The notes beneath the pieces are model-generated. The model did no database searches, had not been told where the DNA came from, and saw nothing but the letters and a program-made list of their open reading frames with translations. Position numbers and translations under genes: made by a program. Positions 38,322 through 46,369 of a stretch of DNA of 64,000 bases are shown here, one piece after another (positions within the stretch are counted from its first letter, which is position 1; each line of letters opens with the position of its first letter). This stretch comes from Micromonospora sp. ATCC 39149 (GTDB lineage: Bacteria > Actinomycetota > Actinomycetes > Mycobacteriales > Micromonosporaceae), in assembly GCF_000158815.1 (NCBI RefSeq), contig NZ_GG657738.1, positions 5,191,300 to 5,255,299 on the forward strand, in the 5' to 3' direction.

Positions 38322-39718
38322 GTGTTGATCGTCGTCGGACTCGTCCTCATCATCGTTCTCACCGCCGCCACCGGTTACTTCGTGGCCCAGGAGTTCGGTT
38401 ACGTCGCCGTGGACCGGGGCCGGCTCAGGCAGCTCGCCGACGAAGGCGACCCGGCCGCCGCCCGGGCCTTGGAGGTCACCGGCCGGCTGTCGTTCATGCT
38501 CTCGGGCGCGCAGCTCGGCATTACCGTGACCGCGCTGCTGGTCGGGTACGTCGCCGAGCCGTACCTGGGCGCGGGGCTGGCCGAGCTGCTCGGCGTGGCC
38601 GGGGCCTCCGCGGCCGTCGCCCTGCCGCTGTCGGTCGCGCTGGCCCTGCTCATCGCGACCGTCGTGCAGATGGTCCTCGGCGAGCTGGCCCCGAAGAACC
38701 TGGCCATCGCCCGCGCCGAGCCGCTGGCCCGGGCGCTGAGTCGGTCCACCCTGATCTACCTGAGGGTCGCCGGGCCGGTGATCACCCTGTTCGACAAGGC
38801 CGCCGTACGGGCTGCTGCGCCGGGTTGGCATCGAGCCGATCGAGGAACTGCCCAGCGGCGCCCACCCCGGAAGGACCTGGGAGCAGATCATCGCCCGAGT
38901 CCCCGCGAGGAGGGGGCACCGACGAGATGTCGACCTGCTCGATCGGAGCTCGACTTCCGGGAGCTGAACGCCGAGAGGCCATGATGCCCGGGTCGACGTG
39001 CACATCGTCCGGCGCACGAGCCGTTGAGCCGGGTTGTGGAGCTGCTCGACACCGGGCATTCCGGCTTTCCGTACGCGGGGCCGAGGGCGTGGACGACCTG
39101 GCCGGCGTGATCGTCATCGCCGACGTGCTGGCCGTGCCCCCGGCCGAGCGCGCGACGACCCCGGTCAGCGCGGTGGCCGTACCCCCGTTGCTGGTGCCCG
39201 AGACCCTGCCGCTGCCGACGGTGCTGGACCGGCTCCGGGTCGGCCACCGGCAGCTCGCCTGCGTGGTGGACGAGTACGGCGGCTTCGCCGGCGTGATCAC
39301 GCTGGAGGACATCGCCGAGGAACTGGTCGGTCCGATCCGCGACGAGGACGACCCGCCGGAGCGTGCCCCGGCCCGGCAGGACGACGGGTCCTGGGTGGTG
39401 CCGGCGCGCTGGCGGATCGACGAGGTCGCCGACAGCACTGGTATCGCCCTGCCCGAGGCGCCCGAGTACGACACCGTCTCCGGGCTGGTCATGCGGGAGT
39501 TGGGCCGGGTGCCCGAGGTGGGCGACCGGCTGGAGATCGTCCTTCCCGTCGACGGCGACGCCGAGACCGAGCCGCGTGCCCTGGTCGAGGTGCTCGCGGT
39601 GGACCGGCACGTCGCCGACTCGGTCCGGCTCCGCTTCACCGGCGAGGCGGCGGGCCGGTCGAGTGGCGAGGCGGCGGGTGGCGCGGGTGGCCGCCGGGGC
39701 GGGGAGGAGGCGGCATGA
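38322..39718 (+). pseudogene. CNNM/CBS-domain membrane protein (HlyC/CorC family), damaged by clustered indels
   Basis: The start (GTG 38322) reads a normal CNNM transmembrane domain: GYFVAQEFGYVAVDRGRLRQLA, SFMLSGAQLGITVTALLVGY, VVQMVLGELAPKNLAIA. From 38811 to about 39075 the frame changes repeatedly. Deleting single bases recovers RLLRRVGIEPIEELPSG, LDFRELNAE and PLSRVVELLDTGHS. From there to 39718 the CBS (LACVVDEYGGFAGVITLEDI) and CorC_HlyC domains (WRIDEVADSTGIALPEAPEY) are normal. Repaired length is about 460 aa, as expected. Possible Mg2+/Co2+ transport-related role. Coupled by ATGA to the next CNNM gene. The leader holds a GCCGGG-TCGT-GCCCGGC hairpin. Confidence 0.8.
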
Positions 39719-40782
39719 GCCCGGGGGTGGCCCTTGTCGTCTCCGTCGTGCTGCTGGCGCTGAACGGGTTCTTCGTGGCCGCCGAGTTCGCGCTGTTGGC
39801 CAGCAAGCGGTACCGGCTGGAGCAGGCCGTCGCGACCGGCGGCGGCCGGGGGGCGCGGGCGGCGCTGGACGGTGTGCGCGAGCTGTCCCTGATGCTGGCC
39901 GGCGCGCAGCTCGGCATCACGTTGTGCACCCTGGGCCTCGGCGCGCTGGCCGAGCCGGCGATCGAGCACCTGCTCAGCCCGCTGCTGCACGCGGTGGGGC
40001 TGCCGGACGCGGCGAGCCACGTCGTGGCGCTGGTCTTCGCCCTGGGCCTGGTTACCTTCCTGCACCTGGTGGTCGGCGAGATGGCCCCGAAATCGTGGGC
40101 GATCACCGACGCGGAGCGGTCGGCGACCCTGCTGGCGCTGCCGTTCCGGGCGTTCGCCCGGGTGGCCCGGCCGCTGCTGTCGGCGCTCAACGCGCTGGCC
40201 AACGCGATGCTGCGGCTGGTGCGGGTGCGCCCGCAGGACCAGCTCGCCCAGGTGCACGGCCCGGACGAACTGCGCATCCTGCTCGAGCAGTCCCGCGAGC
40301 ACGGACTGCTCGGCGCGGAGCAGCACCGGATGCTCACCAGCATGTTGGAGCTCCAGGGCACCACGGTCGCCCAGGTGATGGAGCCTTTCGACCGGATCGT
40401 CACGGTCGGCCGGGAGGACTCGGCCGAGCGGATCGAGCAGGTGTCCCGCGACAGCGGCCGGTCCCGGCTGGCCGTACTGGACGCCGGCGGCGAGGTGTGC
40501 GGCCTGGTGCACGTCCGGGAGGCCGTGCGGGTCACCACGACCGGCCGGGCGGCCACCGCCGGGGAGCTGATGAGCGACGCGTTCACGCTGCCGGCGTCCG
40601 CGTCGGTGACGGAGGCGGTGGCCGCGATGAAGGGCCGGCAGGCCCAGCTCGCCCTGGTCCGCAACGGCGGCGGCCCGACCCGGCCGATCGGGTTCGTGGC
40701 GCTGGAGGACCTGTTGGAGGAGGTCATCGGCGAGTTCGACGACGAAACCGATCCGGTGCCTCGGGGACGCCGGATGCGCTGA
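39715..40782 (+). CDS. CNNM/CBS-domain membrane protein (HlyC/CorC family), second copy
   Basis: 355 aa. CNNM transmembrane part (NGFFVAAEFALLASKRYRLEQA, LSLMLAGAQLGITLCTLGLGALAEPA, HLVVGEMAPKSWAI) followed by a CBS pair (MEPFDRIVTVGRED..., ELMSDAFTLPASASVTEAVAAM, GFVALEDLLEEVIGEFDDETD). It lacks the C-terminal CorC_HlyC domain present in the first copy. Tandem CNNM pairs of a long and a short copy are usual in actinobacteria. ATG overlaps the upstream stop. Confidence 0.9.
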   Translation: MSPGVALVVSVVLLALNGFFVAAEFALLASKRYRLEQAVATGGGRGARAALDGVRELSLMLAGAQLGITLCTLGLGALAEPAIEHLLSPLLHAVGLPDAASHVVALVFALGLVTFLHLVVGEMAPKSWAITDAERSATLLALPFRAFARVARPLLSALNALANAMLRLVRVRPQDQLAQVHGPDELRILLEQSREHGLLGAEQHRMLTSMLELQGTTVAQVMEPFDRIVTVGREDSAERIEQVSRDSGRSRLAVLDAGGEVCGLVHVREAVRVTTTGRAATAGELMSDAFTLPASASVTEAVAAMKGRQAQLALVRNGGGPTRPIGFVALEDLLEEVIGEFDDETDPVPRGRRMR

Positions 40783-40903
40783 GGCCCGCGCGGCAGGTCC
40801 GGCGGCGCCGGGCCGGTCCCGGCGTCCGCGCCGGTCCGGCAGGACTGTCCGGCCGCCGGCCGGGAAAGCCGTGCCACCACCGAGTGGGTACGGAGGAAGC
40901 GCC

Positions 40904-41839
40904 GTGCGGCTGACCGGGGTGTCGCCGGAGTCCGGCTGGACCGGGCTGTCGGTGCGGACCACGCTGCCCAATGCGAGCACCCGACCCGGGCTGCGGCTGC
41001 CCGGCCGGGTCACGTTGCGCGCGGGGCCGCACGACGTGCCGGTCCGGCAGCTCCGGCTCGGCCTGGTCAGCCAGGTCGAGCCGGACGACCCGGGCGCGCC
41101 GCGGCGGCTCGTCCAGTTCCACCAGGTGACGATCGCGGGTGCGTTCGTGGTGCCGGCCGGGCGGCGGCGGGCGGTCGACTTCGCCGTTCCGTTGCCCTGG
41201 GAGACCCCGGTGACGATCTTCGGTGGGGTGCCGCTGATGAGCCTGCGGATGGGGCTGCGCACGGAGGCGTCCCTCGACGTGGACCTGGACCAGGGCGCGC
41301 TCGTGCCGATCTTCGTGCATCCCCTGCCGACCCAGCAGCACGTCCTCGCCGCGCTGGACGCGCTTGGCTTCAGCATGCGCCAGGCCGGCCTGGTAGACGG
41401 CCGGCTGCCCGGAGTCGAGCAGGGTCTTCCGCTGCACCAGCGGCTCGGCTGGTGGGTGGCGCCGCTGTACGCCGGGCCGATCACCGAGCTAGAGGTGATC
41501 TTCGTGGCGAACGCGGCCGGCCTGGAGGTGCTGCTGTGGGCCGATCGCCGACTCTCCCTGGCCGGCGTCACCCACCAGAGCATCAGCCGATTCCGGGTCT
41601 GGCACGCGGGCGCGGACCGCGTGGACTGGGTCGCGGTGGTGGACGGCTGGCTGCGGTACGCGATCGACCGGCACGCCGCTGCGGCCGCGCACGCCGACTG
41701 GTCGGCCCGGATCACCAAGTCGGCGCACGTCAGCCGGCCTCCGGACCAGCCGGTCCACCCTGGCTACGGTCTTGGCGGCACCGCTGGTGGCGCCGGCATT
41801 GGTGGTGGCGGTGGTGGCGGTGGTGGCGACGGCACCTGA
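40904..41839 (+). CDS. Spo0M-like (arrestin-fold) protein
   Basis: 311 aa. N-terminal arrestin-type beta domain with the family pattern LRLPGRVTLRAGPHDVPVRQLRLGLVSQVE and FHQVTIAGAFVVPAGRRRAVDFAVPLPWETPVT. Spo0M proteins influence sporulation or differentiation; the mechanism is not established. The extreme C-terminus is a Gly run (GGGGGGGGGDGT) likely to vary in length. GTG 40904 has GGAGGA about 7 bases upstream; an earlier GTG at 40871 is possible. Confidence 0.8.
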   Translation: MRLTGVSPESGWTGLSVRTTLPNASTRPGLRLPGRVTLRAGPHDVPVRQLRLGLVSQVEPDDPGAPRRLVQFHQVTIAGAFVVPAGRRRAVDFAVPLPWETPVTIFGGVPLMSLRMGLRTEASLDVDLDQGALVPIFVHPLPTQQHVLAALDALGFSMRQAGLVDGRLPGVEQGLPLHQRLGWWVAPLYAGPITELEVIFVANAAGLEVLLWADRRLSLAGVTHQSISRFRVWHAGADRVDWVAVVDGWLRYAIDRHAAAAAHADWSARITKSAHVSRPPDQPVHPGYGLGGTAGGAGIGGGGGGGGGDGT

Positions 41840-41901
41840 CACCCGCCGCCCGCCGCGCCTCGTCGCCCGCCGCGCCGCCCGTCGCGTGCGCCGGGGTGGC
41901 G

Positions 41902-41953
41902 GTTGAGAAGGGGACCCTTCTATACCGCAAGCGTTAACAAGGGGCCCCGCCTT
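41902..41953. repeat. dispersed palindromic repeat, copy 3
   Basis: On the minus strand GGGGCCCCTTGTTAACGC then TTGCGGTATAGAAGGGTC and CCCTTCTCAAC, matching copy 1. It overlaps the 3' end of the LysE-type gene and supplies its stop codon. Confidence 0.75.
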
Positions 41954-42621
41954 ACACCGAGGCGGTGGCGAAGCTTGACGCTGAAGCCGAGGAAGAGCGC
42001 CGCCACCCCGGTGGTCGCCCCGGCGGCCAGCCGCCGGCGCTGCCGGAACTGGACCGCCAGGAACGTGCCCGCGAAGATCAGCGCGGTCAGGTACAGCGCG
42101 CTGGTCAGCTGTGCGATCAGCCCGAGCAGCAGGAACGACAGCGCCGGCCACGCGTACCCGGGGTCGACGAACTGGATGAAGAACGAGACGAAGAACAGGA
42201 TCGCCTTCGGGTTGAGCAGGCTGACCACCAGCGCCCGCCGGAACGGGCTGCGCAACTGCGCCGGCTCGGCGGCGTCGATCAGGCGCGGCGCGGTCGGGTC
42301 GTTGCGGTCCCGCCAGCGCCGCCACGCGCCGCGCAGCATGGTCAGCCCGACCCAGCCGAGGTACGCCGCGCCCGCGTACTTCACGACCACGAACAGCGGT
42401 GGGTACGCCTTGAGCAGCGACGCCACCCCGGCGGCGGAGAGGGTCATCAGCGCCGCGTCGCCGAGGAAGACCCCGCCGGCGGCGCGGTAGCCGGCCCGTA
42501 CCCCGTGCTTGGCGGCGGTGGAGAGCACGAAGAGTGAGTTGGGGCCGGGGAGCAGGACGATCGCCACGGTTCCCAGCACGTACGTCCAGATGTCGGTGAT
42601 GCCCAGCACGCCCGCCATCAT
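41920..42621 (-). CDS. LysE/LeuE-type amino acid exporter
   Basis: 233 aa, six hydrophobic helices. LGTVAIVLLPGPNSLFVLSTA at the N-terminus and LVVSLLNPKAILFFVSFFIQFVDP in the middle are diagnostic of the LysE superfamily, LeuE branch. The last nine residues (GPLLTLAV and neighbours) and the TAG stop are read from dispersed repeat copy 3, so the native C-terminus was replaced. Start ATG 42621 overlaps the stop of the upstream fusion gene (ATGATGA), implying co-translation. Confidence 0.88.
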   Translation of the reverse strand: MMAGVLGITDIWTYVLGTVAIVLLPGPNSLFVLSTAAKHGVRAGYRAAGGVFLGDAALMTLSAAGVASLLKAYPPLFVVVKYAGAAYLGWVGLTMLRGAWRRWRDRNDPTAPRLIDAAEPAQLRSPFRRALVVSLLNPKAILFFVSFFIQFVDPGYAWPALSFLLLGLIAQLTSALYLTALIFAGTFLAVQFRQRRRLAAGATTGVAALFLGFSVKLRHRLGVRRGPLLTLAV

Positions 42622-43862
42622 CGCGCCGGCGCTGGCGCAGGGCAAAGCCGTTCCCGCAGCCTGCCCTGTGCCTTCGGCCACTCCTCGTCGGTCATCGAGT
42701 ACTGCACGGTGTCCCGCCAGGAGCCGTCGGGGCGGAGGCGGTGCCGGCGCAGCACCCCCTCGCGGGTGGCGCCGAGCCGCTCGATGGCCCGCTGGGAGCG
42801 CTCGTTGCGGATGTCGGTGTGCCAGACCACCCGCACCGCGCCCAGTTCCTCGAAGGCGCGGGTGAGCAGCAACAGCTTCGCCTCGGTGTTGATCCCGGTC
42901 CGCCACCAGGGTCGGCCCAGGTAGGTGTAGCCGATCGCCACCGCCCGGAGTTCGGGGTCTACCTCGTAGAACGAGGTGGTGCCGACCACCGCGCCGGTCG
43001 CGGCGCACCGCTGCACCCACGGCACCCGTTCGCCCCGGTGGTGGGCGTCGAGGGCGGTCCGGATCGTCTCGGTCATGCCGGCCGGGTCGGCGGGCCGGCG
43101 GCTGCCCAGGTGCTGCCACACCTGCGGGTCGGCGGTGGCGGCGTACAGGTCGTCGGCGTGTGCGAGGTCCAGTGGTTCGAGGACGACGTGCGCGCCCCGC
43201 AGCACCGCCGGCTCCAGCCAGGGCGAGCGGGCCGGCCGTAGGTACGTCGGCAGCGGCGCGGTCACCCCCGCGTCGGGCTCGGGCCGCCCGGCGGTCAGCC
43301 GCAGCGGCACCATCCCGGCCCAGTACGGCAGATCGTGGTCGTCGGGCGAGTCACGGACGCCGCCGTCGCGGGCGCGGACGGAGACCTCCCGCAGCGGCAG
43401 CGCCAGCACGGCGGTCTCGGCCAGTTCCCGGCGGCTCGGCGGGCGGCTGTCCGCGCTGCGCCCGGCGGCGGCCTTCTCCACCAGGGCGGTCAGCGCGGCG
43501 GCCTTCTCGCTGGCGTCGGTGACCAGGTGCGCGGTGCCGTGCGCGACCACCGACCGGTAGTTGGCGCTGTGGTGGAACTGGGAGCGGCCGTAGATCAGCC
43601 CGTCGAGCAGAGTGACCGCCACGCAGACCGGCAGGCCGTCGCCCCGGGCGGCGAGCAGTGGCCGGCTGCCGGTGGAGCCGTGCAGGTAGAGCGTGTCGCC
43701 GATGCGGACGTGCAGGGTGGGCAGCACTCGGGGTTCACCGTCGGCGGTGAACGCGAGCGCGCAGTGGTACGCCTCGTCGAGCACGGCGTGCGCGGCGGCC
43801 CGGTCATAGCTCATCCGGTCGCGAGTGCGGGTGGCGGTGGTCCGGGGGGTGGGTGGGTACAT
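42618..43862 (-). CDS. fusion of a pyridoxamine-phosphate-oxidase-like flavin barrel and a GNAT acetyltransferase
   Basis: 414 aa. Residues about 1-205: split beta-barrel of the NimA/pyridoxamine oxidase-related type (PTPRTTATRTRDRMSYDRAAAHAVLDEAYHCALAF, VLPTLHVRIGDTLYLHGSTGSRPLL). Residues about 225-410: GNAT domain of the RimJ/RimL type (HVVLEPLDLAHADDLYAAT, GYTYLGRPWWRTGINTEAKLLLLTRAFEELGAVRVVWHTDIRNERSQRAIERLGA). Domains of this kind are found separately in many genomes; here they share one chain. Start ATG 43862 keeps the family N-terminus. Divergent from a MocR regulator that probably controls it. Confidence 0.88.
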   Translation of the reverse strand: MYPPTPRTTATRTRDRMSYDRAAAHAVLDEAYHCALAFTADGEPRVLPTLHVRIGDTLYLHGSTGSRPLLAARGDGLPVCVAVTLLDGLIYGRSQFHHSANYRSVVAHGTAHLVTDASEKAAALTALVEKAAAGRSADSRPPSRRELAETAVLALPLREVSVRARDGGVRDSPDDHDLPYWAGMVPLRLTAGRPEPDAGVTAPLPTYLRPARSPWLEPAVLRGAHVVLEPLDLAHADDLYAATADPQVWQHLGSRRPADPAGMTETIRTALDAHHRGERVPWVQRCAATGAVVGTTSFYEVDPELRAVAIGYTYLGRPWWRTGINTEAKLLLLTRAFEELGAVRVVWHTDIRNERSQRAIERLGATREGVLRRHRLRPDGSWRDTVQYSMTDEEWPKAQGRLRERLCPAPAPAR

Positions 43863-43878
43863 GCGAGGACCCGCTTTC

Positions 43879-43888
43879 GTACTAGTAC
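43879..43888. promoter_or_regulatory. palindromic operator/promoter between fusion gene and MocR gene
   Basis: Perfect palindrome GTACTAGTAC, flanked as TTTCGTACTAGTACAATC. TACAAT at 43886-43891 is a good -10 box whose start point would fall at the GTG 43901, giving a leaderless mRNA for the regulator. Binding by the MocR protein is inference from position. Confidence 0.5.
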
Positions 43889-43900
43889 AATCCTCGAATT

Positions 43901-45238
43901 GTGTCAGCACGCTATCAGGTCACCGGCGGGACGGCCGCCGAGATTTCCGCCAGCATCGAATCGGGCATCCGCGTCGGCGACCTGACGGCCGGGGCCGCCC
44001 TGCCCCCGGTGCGGACCCTCGCCGCCACGCTGGGGGTCAGCCCGGCCACGGTGGCCCGCGCGTACCAGGACCTGCGCCAGCGCGGCCTGCTCGCCACCGC
44101 CGGCCGGCACGGCACCCGGGTCCGCCCCCGCCCGCCGGTGGCCACCCGCCGGGCGCTGCACCCGAGCACCGCGCCCGGCACCCGCGACCTGTCCCTCGGC
44201 GAGCCCGACACCCGGCTGCTCCCGCCGCTCGGCCCGCACCTGGCCGCCCTCGCCGCCGAGTTCGGCGCCCCCCTCGGGTACGCGTCGGCCGGCGTCCTGC
44301 CCGAACTGGCCGACGCGGCCCGGGAACGGTTCGCCGCCGACGGGGTGCCGGCCGACGACGTCACCGTCACCGGCGGCGCGCTCGACGGCATCGAGCGGCT
44401 GCTCGCCGCCCACCTGCGTCCCGGCGACGCGGTCGCCGTCGAGGACCCGGGCTGGGCCAACCTCCTCGACCTGGTCGCCGCGCTGGGGCTGCGCACGATC
44501 GGGGTGCCGGTGGACGACGAGGGCCCGGTCGAGGCCGGGGTACGGGTCGCGCTGGCCGCCGGGGCCCGCGCCCTGGTGGTGACCAGCCGGGCGCAGAACC
44601 CGACCGGGGCGGCCGTCTCGGCCGACCGGGCCGCCGCGCTGCGCGCCCTCCTCGCCGGCCGCGAGGACCTGCTGCTCATCGAGGACGACCACGCCGCCGA
44701 GCTGGCCCGCGTACCGCTGCACCCGCTCGCCGGGGCGACCCCGGCGTGGGCCTTCGTCCGGTCGGTGAGCAAGCCCTACGGGCCGGACCTGCGGCTGGCC
44801 GCGCTGGCCGGCGACGAGGCCACCGTCGCCCGGGTCGCCGGCCGGGCCCGGGTCGGCGCGGGCTGGGTTTCCACCGTGCTGCAACGCCTCGTGCTCGCGC
44901 TGTGGCGCGACCCGGCCACGGCCGCCCTGGTCGACCGGGCCGGCACCAGCTACGAGCGCCGCCGGGGCGACCTGCTCGCCGCGCTGGCCGCGCGCGGGCT
45001 GGCCGGGCACGCCCGCACGGGCATCAACGTCTGGATTCCGGTGCCCGACGAGACCAGCGCCCTCACCGCGCTGCGCGACGCAGGCTGGGCGGTGGCCCCG
45101 GGCGCGCTGTTCCGGATCGCCGCCGGGCCCGGTCTGCGGATCACGGTCAGCCAGCTCGACCCTCCCGACCTGTCGGCGCTGGCCGACGCGGTCGTCGCCG
45201 CCGTCCGTCCCCGCCCATCGACGGCCTTCAGGGCCTGA
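43901..45238 (+). CDS. MocR/PdxR-type regulator (GntR HTH fused to PLP aminotransferase fold)
   Basis: 445 aa. Winged helix at about 1-75 (GDLTAGAALPPVRTLAATLGVSPATVARAYQDLRQRGLL), then a fold-type-I aminotransferase domain with VEDPGWANL, IEDDHAAEL (PLP Asp region), and Schiff-base Lys in SVSKPYGPDLRLA. Such proteins sense PLP or aminated ligands. The divergent neighbour carries a pyridoxamine-oxidase-like domain. Probably leaderless from GTG 43901, as the -10 box lies about 10 bases upstream. Confidence 0.9.
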   Translation: MSARYQVTGGTAAEISASIESGIRVGDLTAGAALPPVRTLAATLGVSPATVARAYQDLRQRGLLATAGRHGTRVRPRPPVATRRALHPSTAPGTRDLSLGEPDTRLLPPLGPHLAALAAEFGAPLGYASAGVLPELADAARERFAADGVPADDVTVTGGALDGIERLLAAHLRPGDAVAVEDPGWANLLDLVAALGLRTIGVPVDDEGPVEAGVRVALAAGARALVVTSRAQNPTGAAVSADRAAALRALLAGREDLLLIEDDHAAELARVPLHPLAGATPAWAFVRSVSKPYGPDLRLAALAGDEATVARVAGRARVGAGWVSTVLQRLVLALWRDPATAALVDRAGTSYERRRGDLLAALAARGLAGHARTGINVWIPVPDETSALTALRDAGWAVAPGALFRIAAGPGLRITVSQLDPPDLSALADAVVAAVRPRPSTAFRA

Positions 45239-45259
45239 CGGCCCCGGCTGCCTCGCTCA

Positions 45260-45322
45260 GGTTGATCAAGAGAGAGGTATGTCACCTCCAGCCGGATCCT
45301 GACGCAAACCTCTTGATCAACC
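45260..45322. repeat. inverted-repeat element (MITE-like or terminator)
   Basis: GGTTGATCAAGAG (45260-45272) and CTCTTGATCAACC (45310-45322), 13-bp perfect arms around 37 bases that include ATGTCACCTCCAGCCGGATC. It follows the MocR stop; lower GC than flanks suggests an inserted short element. Confidence 0.65.
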
Positions 45323-45412
45323 TTCTCCAGGGCGGGCGGAACGGGGCCGGCGGAGGACGCGCCGGGCCGCGGTGTCCGCGTGGGCGGGGCGGGGAGGGGT
45401 AGAAAGATCGCC

Positions 45413-46117
45413 ATGACCGACAAGACCGACACCGCCCCCGGTGCGCAGCAGTTCATCCCGCCCCGGGCCGACACCATCGACGAACTGCGCGCCGCCGCGG
45501 GCGGCTGCCGGGGCTGCGAGCTGTACCGGGACGCCACCCAGACGGTCTTCGGTCGCGGCGACTCCGACGCGCGGGTGGTGCTGGTCGGCGAGCAGCCCGG
45601 TGACATGGAGGACCAGCGGGGGCTGCCGTTCGTCGGCCCGGCCGGCCGGCTGCTGCGCCGGGCGGTCGACGACGCCGGGCTCGACCCGACGCGGCTGTAC
45701 CTGACCAACGCGGTGAAGCACTTCCGCTTCGAGCTGCGCGGCAGGCGGCGCATCCACCAGACCCCGGACCGGGTGCACGTCACCGCGTGCCGTCCCTGGC
45801 TGGTGGCCGAGTTCGCCCGGCTGAGCCCGGAGGTCGTCGTGGTGCTCGGCGCGACCGCCGCGAAGGCGCTGCTCGGCCCGTCGTTCCGGGTCACCCGGCA
45901 GCGCGGCACGCTGATGCCCTGGCCGGCCTCGGCCGAGCGGCCGGAGGACTTCACCCGGGTGCCGGTCGACTCGGCCGGCGGGATCGCCGACGCCCCGGCG
46001 GCCCGGCTCCTGGCCACCATCCACCCGTCGGCGGTGCTGCGCGCCGACGACCAGGACACCGCGTACGCCGGGCTGGTGGCCGACCTGACGGTCGTCGCCG
46101 GCGTCCTGTCCGCCTGA
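45413..46117 (+). CDS. udgX: UdgX-type uracil-DNA glycosylase/crosslinking protein
   Basis: 234 aa, family-4-like UDG. Iron-sulphur Cys pair begins GGCRGCELYRDATQTVFG; catalytic motif A is GEQPGDMEDQRGLPFVGPAG. The loop FELRGRRRIHQTPDRVHVTAC contains the UdgX-specific RIH motif whose His forms a covalent bond to the abasic sugar after uracil removal. C-terminal motif ATIHPSAVLR is present. ATG 45413 follows a GGGGAGGGG region. Monocistronic between two inverted-repeat elements. Confidence 0.9.
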   Translation: MTDKTDTAPGAQQFIPPRADTIDELRAAAGGCRGCELYRDATQTVFGRGDSDARVVLVGEQPGDMEDQRGLPFVGPAGRLLRRAVDDAGLDPTRLYLTNAVKHFRFELRGRRRIHQTPDRVHVTACRPWLVAEFARLSPEVVVVLGATAAKALLGPSFRVTRQRGTLMPWPASAERPEDFTRVPVDSAGGIADAPAARLLATIHPSAVLRADDQDTAYAGLVADLTVVAGVLSA

Positions 46118-46138
46118 CCCCGCCCCTTTCCGCCGCCG

Positions 46139-46182
46139 ATCGTGGACAGTCGTCGTTCACCGGAACCCCAACTGTCCACGAT
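46139..46182. repeat. inverted-repeat element after udgX
   Basis: ATCGTGGACAGT (46139-46150) and ACTGTCCACGAT (46171-46182) are perfect 12-bp arms around a 20-base loop, 21 bases after the udgX stop. Could terminate transcription or be a short mobile repeat. Confidence 0.65.
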
Positions 46183-46231
46183 TTATCCGTGCCGCCCGGT
46201 GAGGTCGGTGCGTGGGTTGGCTCGGGCTCGC

Positions 46232-46289
46232 CAGTGGGGGAGCCGGGGTGTCGGCCCAGCTTGCTCAGTAGGGGAGCCGGGGTGCCGGC
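46232..46289. repeat. 34-bp-period direct repeat
   Basis: CAGTGGGGGAGCCGGGGTGT and CAGTAGGGGAGCCGGGGTGC start at 46232 and 46266, upstream of the MFS gene. Confidence 0.6.
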
Positions 46290-46369
46290 GCGGGCCGGGC
46301 TGCGCAAGGATGGGGCAGCCCGACGCCCCTTACCCGAGAGCCGCCGCCGCCCGTCACCGAGGAGCCCCG

